22,003 nucleotides of DNA from UMGS363 sp051881775 (GTDB lineage Bacteria > Bacillota > Clostridia > Oscillospirales > Ruminococcaceae): contig JBJEQN010000017.1 of the NCBI GenBank assembly GCA_051881775.1, positions 1-22,003 of the forward strand, read 5' to 3'. The position numbers and the translations under genes are program-made. Of the stretch, positions 14,325 to 20,612 are shown piece after piece (positions within the stretch are counted from its first letter, which is position 1; the number at the start of each line of letters is the position of its first letter). The notes under the pieces are model-generated. The model saw only the letters and a program-made list of their open reading frames with translations, ran no database searches and had not been told where the DNA came from.

Positions 14325-15557
14325 ATGGACGATCAGTCAAACGTTTACAGCGAAAAAAAGCTGGCGACTTATGAAACAACTTATAAGGAGAGTATTCTTT
14401 CCAAGCCGCAGGATATTAGTCTTACCGTAACGGCTGCTCATTTATACGGACTTGCGTTTATCTGCGAGCAGAAGGGCACTAAGGAAAGCGACCCCGAATA
14501 TACCCGTTTCGTATGCGGATATGAGGAGATCACGAAGGTTTATATCAATAACAACAACCGTAACAGCCCTATATACGTTCAGTGCGATGATACTTCAAAG
14601 GGCGTTATGAACCGCCGCAGGATAATTCTTCCCTGCTTTGCTAAGAATGAAGAGATCATTAAGATAATTGAGAGCGCAAAGGCGGATTTCGATAAAAAGA
14701 ATGCAGGCAAGCAGAAGCATCCTGTTAAGTCCGACGCTGAAAAGGCTCAGGAGAGGGAAAGACTTAAAAAGGCTGCTGACGAGGAGTTTGAAAATCTTAC
14801 TGCAGGCTACAAAAAGCCTGAGAGCAAGCCCCGTGAGGCTGCGCCTAAGGATGACTTTACGGTTGCTGATATTCTCGGTCTTGACGATATTACGGCAACA
14901 CCCGAGGAAAAGAAGGAGCCTGAGAAGGCTGCTGCGCCCGAGCCTATGAAGGCTGTTGAGCCTGAGTTTGAGAAGGTGGTCGAGCCTGAGCCTGTGAAGG
15001 CGGTTGAACCCGAGCCTGTAAAGGAAAAGGCTGCCGAAGATTTCTTCGAAGAGCTGGTAATTCCCGATGTTGCAGATCTTCCCGACGCTGAATCGGTTGA
15101 AGATCCCGGTGATATGCCTGACGAAAGTTTTGCCGAAATAAATCTTGAAAGCGTTGATATCGAGAAGATAACGGAGCCTGAGATAGTTTCCGAGGCCAAG
15201 GCTGAACCTGAGGTAATAGTTGAGAAAGAACCTGTTGTACACGAAACTGTACGTAAATCGGAATTCAGCAGCGGCGGTATGTATGCAAAGAGTATGTATG
15301 CTTCTGCAGAGAAGGAAGAGCCGAAGCCTGCTGAACCGGAAAAGAAGCCCGAACCGGAAAAGAAGCCCGAGCCTGCAGCTGCTCCCAAGCCTGAGAAGAA
15401 GGCAGAAGCTGTTAAGCTGGACGTTCCCGAAGGAAAGATGTCTCTTGAGGAATTCCAGACGGCTGTTAAGAAGCTGAAGGCTATGCGTGACGAGAACGTT
15501 CTTACCGAAGAAGAGTTCGCTGCGGAAAAGTCCAGACTGCTTCAGTTCCTTTATTAA
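14325..15557 (+). CDS. SHOCT-domain protein with Pro/Glu-rich linker
   Basis: This 410-residue soluble protein has three parts. Residues 1 to about 125 form a folded domain of alternating strands (YGLAFICEQKGT, EEITKVYINNNN, RRRIILPCF), perhaps PH-like. Residues about 125-370 form a long low-complexity acidic linker with repeated EPxKAVEPEP and EKKPEPEKKPEP units. Residues about 372-410 form a SHOCT domain (MSLEEFQTAVKKLKAMRDEN, ending ESRLL-like FAAEKSRLLQFLY). SHOCT segments are short helical oligomerisation motifs. There is no signal peptide or membrane helix. The ribosome site is weak (GTGGTG). It has its own promoter and a strong terminator, so it is monocistronic. The function is unknown; a scaffold is plausible. 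Confidence 0.8.
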   Translation: MDDQSNVYSEKKLATYETTYKESILSKPQDISLTVTAAHLYGLAFICEQKGTKESDPEYTRFVCGYEEITKVYINNNNRNSPIYVQCDDTSKGVMNRRRIILPCFAKNEEIIKIIESAKADFDKKNAGKQKHPVKSDAEKAQERERLKKAADEEFENLTAGYKKPESKPREAAPKDDFTVADILGLDDITATPEEKKEPEKAAAPEPMKAVEPEFEKVVEPEPVKAVEPEPVKEKAAEDFFEELVIPDVADLPDAESVEDPGDMPDESFAEINLESVDIEKITEPEIVSEAKAEPEVIVEKEPVVHETVRKSEFSSGGMYAKSMYASAEKEEPKPAEPEKKPEPEKKPEPAAAPKPEKKAEAVKLDVPEGKMSLEEFQTAVKKLKAMRDENVLTEEEFAAEKSRLLQFLY

Positions 15558-15567
15558 TTAAACATTA

Positions 15568-15604
15568 CCGCTGTGCAGCGTTTGTGCCGCACAGCGGTTT
15601 TTTT
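15568..15604 (+). terminator. Intrinsic terminator after SHOCT gene
   Basis: CCGCTGTGC (15568-15576) pairs perfectly with GCACAGCGG (15589-15597), followed by seven T. This is a textbook rho-independent terminator 10 bases after the stop codon. Confidence 0.92.
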
Positions 15605-15617
15605 GCCGGTTTGTGGA

Positions 15618-15660
15618 AACGCCGATCGATAGGCGTTACCATTGTACCAAAAAAGGTACA
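15618..15660. repeat. Two tandem small hairpins upstream of the Cys-rich gene
   Basis: AACGCC/GGCGTT (15618-15637, loop of eight) is followed by TGTACC/GGTACA (15643-15660, loop of six A). They lie between the SHOCT terminator and the next promoter. No U tract follows. They could bind a regulator or be relics. Confidence 0.4.
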
Positions 15661-15686
15661 GCTTATAATTATACGCACAAATCGGC

Positions 15687-15715
15687 TTGACAGAATAGAA
15701 CATATGTGCTATTAT
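15687..15715 (+). promoter_or_regulatory. Promoter of the Cys-rich/DUF1492-like pair
   Basis: TTGACA (15687-15692, perfect) and TATTAT (15710-15715) are separated by 17 bases. Transcription should start near 15722, about 125 bases before the Cys-rich gene. Confidence 0.7.
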
Positions 15716-15757
15716 AAATATGCAACCAAAAGGAAGCGTAGGCAGGGCGGAGACGAT

Positions 15758-15829
15758 GTGACAGAGACGGAAGCGTTGCTTACAGAAAGTGCGGATAGCT
15801 TCCTTACGGATAAACAAGTAAGCCGTTGA
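15758..15829 (+). CDS. Possible 23-residue leader peptide (GTG start)
   Basis: A GTG at 15758 with GGAG five bases upstream opens a 23-codon frame, VTETEALLTESADSFLTDKQ then VSR. It ends 18 bases before the Cys-rich gene and begins after the predicted transcription start. It is acidic with no recognisable motif. It could be a small protein, a coupling leader or chance. Confidence 0.25.
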   Translation: MTETEALLTESADSFLTDKQVSR

Positions 15830-15847
15830 TTCGGAGAAAGGAATGAA

Positions 15848-16132
15848 ATGAACCATTGTATTTATGATGTTAACGATGAATGTACCCACGACTGCGAGGG
15901 CTGCCCTTCAAGGTTTGTAAGATGCAGCTGCTGCGGCTGCGATTCGGGGGAGTTTTTCAGGCTGGGTGATGAGATACTTTGTCTTGACTGCATGATAGAG
16001 GAGAACGGTGAAGAATATCATGCGGATTTTGCGGCGGAGTATGAGGAGGAATTCCGTGATTTTATTCTGAAGCTACATTCAAAGCAGCGCATAGCGGTCT
16101 TGGGCGAAGACTGCGGCGAGTCTTGCCTTTAA
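15848..16132 (+). CDS. Cys-rich small metal-binding protein
   Basis: This 94-residue protein has ten Cys in its first 48 residues (4, 12, 16, 19, 26, 28, 29, 31, 45, 48). The spacing suggests one cluster or zinc site in ECTHDCEGCPSRFVRC and a treble-clef-like zinc site in CSCCGC...CLDC. The C-terminal half is acidic and helical, with no Cys until a final GEDCGESCL tail. The ECTHDCxxC stretch is the same as at the N-terminus of the Mrp protein in this window. The start has GGAGAAAGGAATGAA just upstream. It is 33 bases before a DUF1492-like gene. Small zinc proteins next to DUF1492 are common in phage regions, but I cannot name this family. Confidence 0.75.
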   Translation: MNHCIYDVNDECTHDCEGCPSRFVRCSCCGCDSGEFFRLGDEILCLDCMIEENGEEYHADFAAEYEEEFRDFILKLHSKQRIAVLGEDCGESCL

Positions 16133-16165
16133 TGCGGCTCCGTATATCGCAGAAGGGAGTGCGTT

Positions 16166-16528
16166 ATGACGGCAAAGGAATTTTTATCGCAGTACGGTGT
16201 GGCTGTGAAACGGATAAGGCTGAACAGGGAGCGTATGCTGAATGCAGAGCGGACGGCGGAGGAAACAGGGCGCCGCAGCTTTTACGGGTACGTTTCCGAT
16301 TATCAGGACAGGCTTTACGGCGAAAATGAGGAGCTTATAAAGCTGAAAATATCAATTGAGCTTGCGGTGGAGAAATGCCCCTGCACAGAAACGGAGAGAG
16401 AAGTGCTTTACCGCCGTTTTATACTGTGCGAAAAATGGGGAGAAATAGCCGATGAAATGCTGTATTCCCTTCAGCATCTTCACAGGCTGGAAAAGTCGGC
16501 GCTGGCAAAGGTAAGAGTGCCTAAGTGA
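16166..16528 (+). CDS. DUF1492-like phage-type sigma/HTH regulator
   Basis: This 120-residue protein begins MTAKEFLSQYGVAVKRIRLN, as in DUF1492 proteins of Firmicute prophages. Residues 10-75 are helical and charged. Residues 76-115 (TETEREVLYRRFILCEKWGE, then IADEMLYSLQHLHRLEKSAL) resemble sigma-70 region 4, with a helix-turn-helix. Relatives are thought to control late phage genes. Here no capsid, terminase or integrase gene is nearby, so this is an isolated relic or a recruited regulator. The ribosome site is AAGGGAG seven bases upstream. The upstream Cys-rich gene shares its promoter. Confidence 0.7.
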   Translation: MTAKEFLSQYGVAVKRIRLNRERMLNAERTAEETGRRSFYGYVSDYQDRLYGENEELIKLKISIELAVEKCPCTETEREVLYRRFILCEKWGEIADEMLYSLQHLHRLEKSALAKVRVPK

Positions 16529-16538
16529 AAATAAACAT

Positions 16539-16686
16539 GGGCTGTTGCACGTTAATAAAATTATAACAAAAACGGGCGGCTAATAGCCGCCCCTACAAGA
16601 TAAATGCGCTAAAATACGCAGTTTTATGTAGGGGCGGATATTATCCGCCCGCAATTTTATGATTTTTGATAAACGTACAACAGCCC
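16539..16686. repeat. Nested inverted-repeat element, 148 bp
   Basis: The ends are GGGCTGTTGCACGTT and, on the other strand, GGGCTGTTGTACGTT: 15-base inverted repeats with one mismatch. Inside lie two strong hairpins: GGGCGGC/GCCGCCC (16574-16592) and GGGCGGATA/TATCCGCCC (around 16633-16651), bracketed by CCCCTACA/TGTAGGGG. No clear target duplication was seen and there is no gene inside. It fills the gap between two converging genes, where it could also act as a two-way terminator. A dispersed genome repeat is likely. Confidence 0.7.
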
Positions 16687-16708
16687 TTTTCAGGTGCGAA
16701 AGGTGAAA

Positions 16709-17884
16709 TTAATAATTTTCTTTTCTTACTTCAAAGAAGCTCTGGGGGTGGTTGCAAACGGGACATACCTCGGGAGCCTTTTTGCCCATTACAAGGTGTC
16801 CGCAGTTGCGGCATTCCCACATTGTTTCTTCGGACTTTTCAAATACTGCCTGCATCTCAACGTTCTTAAGGAGCGCACGGTATCTTTCTTCGTGTGCCTT
16901 TTCGATCATTGCAACGCCTCTGAACTGTGCTGCAAGGTCGTGGAAGCCTTCTTCGTCAGCTTCCTTTGCAAAGGTATCGTACATATCTGTCCACTCGTAA
17001 TTTTCGCCTTCTGCTGCTTTTGCAAGGTTTTCAGCTGTCTTGCCAAGCTCGCCAAGAGCCTTGAACCAGAGCTTTGCGTGTTCCTTTTCGTTTTCTGCGG
17101 TTTTGAGGAAGATGTCTGCGATCTGCTCATAGCCTTCCTTCTTTGCAACGGAAGCAAAGTAGGTGTACTTGTTTCTTGCCTGGCTTTCACCTGCGAAGGC
17201 TGTCATAAGGTTCTTTTCGGTTTTTGTGCCTGCATACTTGTTCATGGGATGATCCGCTCCTTTTTCTTCAGATGTTGTTTCAATTTTTATAAAATCAGCT
17301 GCGCCGTGTTTGCACAGAGGACATACGAAATCATCGGGGAGAGTTTCGCCTTCGTAGATATAGCCGCAGATGGTACACTGCCAGCAGGTCTTCTTTGTGA
17401 CCTTAACGGCAGGCTTGGGCTTAACGTTTTTATGGTAGCTGCTGTAGGTGAGGGATTCTCTGCCAGAGAAGCATTCTGCACCTGTTACCTCGGCTTTGAA
17501 AAGGGTATGTGTGCCGAAGTCTATTTTGTCGATGACCTTGCAGGTAAGGTAAGAGTTGGTATACTTATCGATATAGGCGATGCCGTTTTCTGCGGTGGGA
17601 GAGGGGAAACCGTCAAACTTATCGGTATCGCGTCCCGAAGAGAAGCCGAAACGCTTGATAAGGTCGAAGGGTGTTTCGTCGGAGAGAACTGAAATGTTGA
17701 ATTCTCCTGTTTTGCAGATGATGTCGTGGGTGTAGTTCTGCTTATTTACGCCAACGGCTATGGTGACGGGAGAGCCGGAGACCTGCATTACCGTATTAAC
17801 GATGCAGCCGTTGTTTTTTCCGTCAGCCTTTGCTGTGAGAACGTAAAGTCCGTAGCTTATTTTGTTCAGCGCTTTTGTATCCAT
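16709..17884 (-). CDS. Flavin reductase-rubredoxin-rubrerythrin fusion
   Basis: This 391-residue protein joins three redox modules. Residues 1 to about 160 are a flavin reductase-like split barrel (FMN binding; ISYGLYVLTA, GSPVTIAVGVNKQN). Residues 166-200 are a rubredoxin with Cys170, 173, 188 and 191. Residues 214 to about 345 are the rubrerythrin four-helix domain (Glu233 in AFAGESQARNKY, ENEKEH at 264-269, EADEEGFHD, EKAHEERY), which binds a di-iron centre. Residues 355-391 are a second rubredoxin (Cys358, 361, 374, 377). Electrons can pass from FMN through rubredoxin to the di-iron site that reduces peroxide. It is the second gene after the zinc-ribbon protein, with an AGAGGT ribosome site. 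Each half is known separately (Hrb and rubrerythrin). Confidence 0.93.
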   Translation of the reverse strand: MDTKALNKISYGLYVLTAKADGKNNGCIVNTVMQVSGSPVTIAVGVNKQNYTHDIICKTGEFNISVLSDETPFDLIKRFGFSSGRDTDKFDGFPSPTAENGIAYIDKYTNSYLTCKVIDKIDFGTHTLFKAEVTGAECFSGRESLTYSSYHKNVKPKPAVKVTKKTCWQCTICGYIYEGETLPDDFVCPLCKHGAADFIKIETTSEEKGADHPMNKYAGTKTEKNLMTAFAGESQARNKYTYFASVAKKEGYEQIADIFLKTAENEKEHAKLWFKALGELGKTAENLAKAAEGENYEWTDMYDTFAKEADEEGFHDLAAQFRGVAMIEKAHEERYRALLKNVEMQAVFEKSEETMWECRNCGHLVMGKKAPEVCPVCNHPQSFFEVRKENY

Positions 17885-17922
17885 AATAATTACCTCTTTC
17901 TTTTAAGGTTTTTGACCGAATC

Positions 17923-18765
17923 TCAATCTGTGCCAAGCATAAATCCGCAGTAGTCAATTCTTGTGGAGTAAACGTTCTTTACGCTCTTGTCAACATCGTT
18001 GAAGACCACAAAATAGTTGCAGACTGCGTCGTTGCCGGTAACATCGTCCGAATAGTAATACCTGTAAACGTAGGTCACGGTATTGTCTATTTCTTTTATT
18101 ATAGTATAGGGTTTGAAGCCCATTTTGCGTTCGACCGCTTTTTCGCTCATTCCGTACTCGATAAAGGCGGAGGTAAGCTCGTCGGAGGAGTGGTGACCCT
18201 TCCAGCTTTTCTGGAGAACGGAGAAATCGTAGTATGCGACACGGCTTATGGTATCATCTTCCGCAAGGGAGACCGCCACAGCCCATTCGGGGAAGTGAGT
18301 GCCTTCCACACGGAGTCCCGAATCGGACTCGCACACGCTGTCGAAGCCGCCCAATGTATTCAGGGCGTCATATTTTGAAACGGTGGTAAAGCTCCTGTTT
18401 ATCTTAGTTTCGGCGTAAGCAATGTCACGGCCTATGGGAACGTTTTTAAGCACTTTTTCTCCCTCGGTTGAAGAAAACAGCATCAGCAGTACGAAAATTG
18501 CCGCTGCAATTACAACTACCGCTGTGACTGCAAGGATGATTTTCAGTTTAAGCCTGCTTTTTTCCTTGCTTTCGGGGTCATCCTGTGTATTTTTAGCTTT
18601 TTTTGCTGCAGGACGGGGTTTTTTCGTCTCTTTTTTGGGACTTGCTTCTTCGGTGACGGTATCTTCAAGGGCGCTCATTATGCTGTCGGAAGAAAAGTCG
18701 TATCCGCATTTTCCGCAGAAAGCCGAGCCTTCCGGGTTTTCTTTTTTGCAGTTAGGACATTGCAT
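17923..18765 (-). CDS. Zinc-ribbon single-pass membrane protein
   Basis: This 280-residue protein begins with a zinc ribbon, MQCPNCKKENPEGSAFCGKC (Cys3, 6, 17, 20). A Lys/Pro/Ala-rich cytoplasmic linker runs to about residue 70, then one hydrophobic helix (about 74-98). The C-terminal domain of about 180 residues, with Tyr-rich strands such as TYVYRYYYSDD, is probably outside the cell. There is no signal peptide, and the helix is preceded by basic residues (type II topology). The start at 18765 is preferred over one six codons upstream because GAGAAG lies about seven bases before it. A consensus promoter lies at 18853-18881. The function is unknown; it is co-transcribed with the rubrerythrin fusion 38 bases later. 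Confidence 0.8.
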   Translation of the reverse strand: MQCPNCKKENPEGSAFCGKCGYDFSSDSIMSALEDTVTEEASPKKETKKPRPAAKKAKNTQDDPESKEKSRLKLKIILAVTAVVVIAAAIFVLLMLFSSTEGEKVLKNVPIGRDIAYAETKINRSFTTVSKYDALNTLGGFDSVCESDSGLRVEGTHFPEWAVAVSLAEDDTISRVAYYDFSVLQKSWKGHHSSDELTSAFIEYGMSEKAVERKMGFKPYTIIKEIDNTVTYVYRYYYSDDVTGNDAVCNYFVVFNDVDKSVKNVYSTRIDYCGFMLGTD

Positions 18766-18852
18766 TTGTTTCACTTCTCTCATTATAAATTTATACTATA
18801 TTACATATATACAGAAAAATCTGTCTGATTTTTATGGAAAACTTCATTTACA

Positions 18853-18881
18853 AGTATAACATTGACTTTGAAATTTGTCAA
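18853..18881 (-). promoter_or_regulatory. Promoter of the zinc-ribbon/rubrerythrin operon
   Basis: On the minus strand TTGACA (18876-18881, perfect) and TATACT (18853-18858) are separated by 17 bases. The leader is about 80 bases. No PerR-type dyad was recognised. Confidence 0.75.
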
Positions 18882-19061
18882 GAAGTGATATGAACGGAGA
18901 TAAATTATTATTTTTAACGGGATAAATGGCTGTTTTGTAAATATAAAAAATAAAATGAAAGTTGAAATTGTATTTACTTCTTATTTTGCCGAGAAAACTG
19001 ACGGATTATTGAAAATTTATTATAAAAATGCAAGTTTTTGATTTATTTCCTGCATTGGCAC

Positions 19062-19090
19062 TTGACAAATATTTTATACTATGTTATCAT
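19062..19090 (+). promoter_or_regulatory. Promoter of the ANTAR-dapF-dapL operon
   Basis: TTGACA (19062-19067, perfect) and TATCAT (19085-19090) are separated by 17 bases. A TATAAT at 19090-19095 is an alternative -10 but with a 22-base spacer. The leader to the ANTAR gene is about 60 bases and contains a small hairpin. Confidence 0.7.
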
Positions 19091-19159
19091 ATAATACGGT
19101 CGGCAATGGGGCGGAGTTTTCTCTGCCATTTTCGGTAAATTGCGGAAGGGGAGAGAAAT

Positions 19160-19735
19160 ATGAGCGAGGATCAGAAGGTTCTTATTATATCCTGCAGTGA
19201 AGAAGTAAGGGAAAATCTTATTCCCGTTGTTAAGGAATGCGGCTTCGGCTCTGTTTCGGTCTCCGACGGTACCGGGGTGCGAAACGTTATTGAAAAGGAA
19301 AGCTACGGACTTGTTATTCTTAACACACCTCTTGCGGAGGAATACGGGCTTGAACTTTCTTCTTTTATAAGCTCACATACCGACGCTGCGCTTATAGTGG
19401 CTGTTTCACAGAAAAACTGCGACAGCGTGTACAATAAAATAGGTTCGACGGGAGCATATATCCTGCCCAAGCCTTTTAACAAGACGGCGCTTATACAGGC
19501 GATACGGTTTGCGGTCACGGCGAGGGATAAAATGCTTGCGCTTAAAGCCGAAAAGGAAAAGTTGGAGAAAAAGCTGTACAACATAAAGCAGATAGACAGA
19601 GCGAAGTGTGTTCTTATACAGTATCTTCGTATTTCCGAGGCGGACGCTCACCGTCAGATACAGAAAAGAGCAATGGACCAGAGAGTTCCCGAAATTGAGA
19701 TAGCGATGGATATTCTCAGGACATATGAAATGTAG
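19160..19735 (+). CDS. ANTAR-domain response regulator with degenerate receiver
   Basis: This 191-residue protein has a receiver-like domain (1 to about 120), a coiled linker (123-138) and a C-terminal ANTAR domain (136-189, with AHRQIQKRAMDQR). ANTAR proteins bind paired RNA hairpins and prevent transcription termination. In the receiver, the phospho-acceptor Asp is replaced by Asn55 (VILNTPL), and the acidic pair after strand 1 is missing (LIISCSEE). Ser83 and Lys104 remain. It is therefore unlikely to be switched by phosphorylation and may be controlled by a partner or be constitutive. The ribosome site is GGGGAGAG. It lies 26 bases before dapF on the same transcript. Confidence 0.9.
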   Translation: MSEDQKVLIISCSEEVRENLIPVVKECGFGSVSVSDGTGVRNVIEKESYGLVILNTPLAEEYGLELSSFISSHTDAALIVAVSQKNCDSVYNKIGSTGAYILPKPFNKTALIQAIRFAVTARDKMLALKAEKEKLEKKLYNIKQIDRAKCVLIQYLRISEADAHRQIQKRAMDQRVPEIEIAMDILRTYEM

Positions 19736-19761
19736 CTTTTGCCGAAAGGATGAACATAATT

Positions 19762-20598
19762 ATGAGATTCACAAAAATGCAGGGAGCAGGCAACGACTAT
19801 ATTTATGTTGACTGCTTCAAGGAAAGCGTACCCGACCCGGAGGCTGTTTCTATAAAGATAAGTGACAGGCATTTCGGAATAGGCGGCGACGGACTTGTGC
19901 TTATTATGCCGTCGGACAAGGCGGATTTCCGTATGCGTATGTTCAATGCGGACGGTTCCGAGGGTATGATGTGCGGCAACGCTTCACGCTGCATTGGCAA
20001 GTATGTTTACGATAACGGACTTACCGACAAGACGGAAATTACTCTTGAAACAAAAAGCGGTGTCAAGAATCTGCGGCTTTATCCCGAAAACGGCGTTGTA
20101 AAGACCGTTGAAGTTGATATGGGCGAGGCTGTGCTTGTACCGAAGGATATTCCCATGGACGCAGAGGGGGATTCCTTTATCAACAAGCCTATTTCCGTAA
20201 ACGGCAAGGATGTTGATATTACTGCTGTTTCGATGGGAAATCCTCATGCGGTGGTATTCACTTCGGGAGTTGATGGGCTTGACCTTGAAAAAATAGGCCC
20301 GGACTTTGAAAATCATCCTGTTTTCCCCGAAAGAGTGAACACGGAATTCTGCGAGGTAATTGACGGGAACACCATTAAAATGAGGGTGTGGGAGAGAGGT
20401 TCCGGCGAGACCTGGGCTTGCGGAACGGGTGCCTGCGCATCTGCTGTGGCTGCGGTTCTGAACGGATTTTGCAGCCGTGACGAGGAGATTACCCTTAAGC
20501 TCAGGGGCGGCGACCTGAAAATTACTTACCGCAGCGACGGACACGTTATTATGAGAGGTGCGGCGGAGACCGTATTTACGGGAGAAATTAATATTTAA
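19762..20598 (+). CDS. dapF: Diaminopimelate epimerase
   Basis: This 278-residue enzyme converts LL- to meso-diaminopimelate, the cell-wall cross-linking residue and lysine precursor. The two catalytic cysteines are Cys71 in GMMCGNASRC and Cys220 in TWACGTGACAS. The N-terminal MRFTKMQGAGND and the HFGIGGDGL loop are typical. The frame opens four codons earlier (19750), but the GAAAGGATG ribosome site would overlap that start, so I chose 19762. It is co-transcribed with the ANTAR gene and with dapL, the preceding pathway step, 14 bases downstream. Confidence 0.96.
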   Translation: MRFTKMQGAGNDYIYVDCFKESVPDPEAVSIKISDRHFGIGGDGLVLIMPSDKADFRMRMFNADGSEGMMCGNASRCIGKYVYDNGLTDKTEITLETKSGVKNLRLYPENGVVKTVEVDMGEAVLVPKDIPMDAEGDSFINKPISVNGKDVDITAVSMGNPHAVVFTSGVDGLDLEKIGPDFENHPVFPERVNTEFCEVIDGNTIKMRVWERGSGETWACGTGACASAVAAVLNGFCSRDEEITLKLRGGDLKITYRSDGHVIMRGAAETVFTGEINI

Positions 20599-20612
20599 AG
20601 GAGAACATAAAA

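Larger units (their letters stand above)
18766..19159. other. AT-rich divergent intergenic region
   Basis: These 394 bases carry the two divergent promoters listed separately and no credible gene. The 18890-19060 part is strongly AT-rich with only a weak inverted repeat, GTAAATA/TATTTAC. A hairpin, roughly AATGG...CCATT around a TTTT loop, lies just after the ANTAR transcription start (about 19105-19132). Confidence 0.6.

Noticed and set aside
14595..15388. Minus-strand open frames of 215 and 193 codons under the SHOCT gene
   Set aside because: The Leu/Arg-rich and Ser/Gly-rich repeats are shadows of the Pro/Glu/Lys repeats on the coding strand.
15584..15757. Upstream part of an 81-codon plus-strand frame before the Cys-rich gene
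   Set aside because: It begins inside the SHOCT terminator and spans a consensus promoter; only the last 23 codons could be transcribed.
16694..17692. 332-codon plus-strand open frame across the rubrerythrin fusion
   Set aside because: It is antisense to a protein with unmistakable rubredoxin and rubrerythrin motifs. Its Cys/Phe-rich translation is the usual mirror of Lys/Ala/Glu codons.
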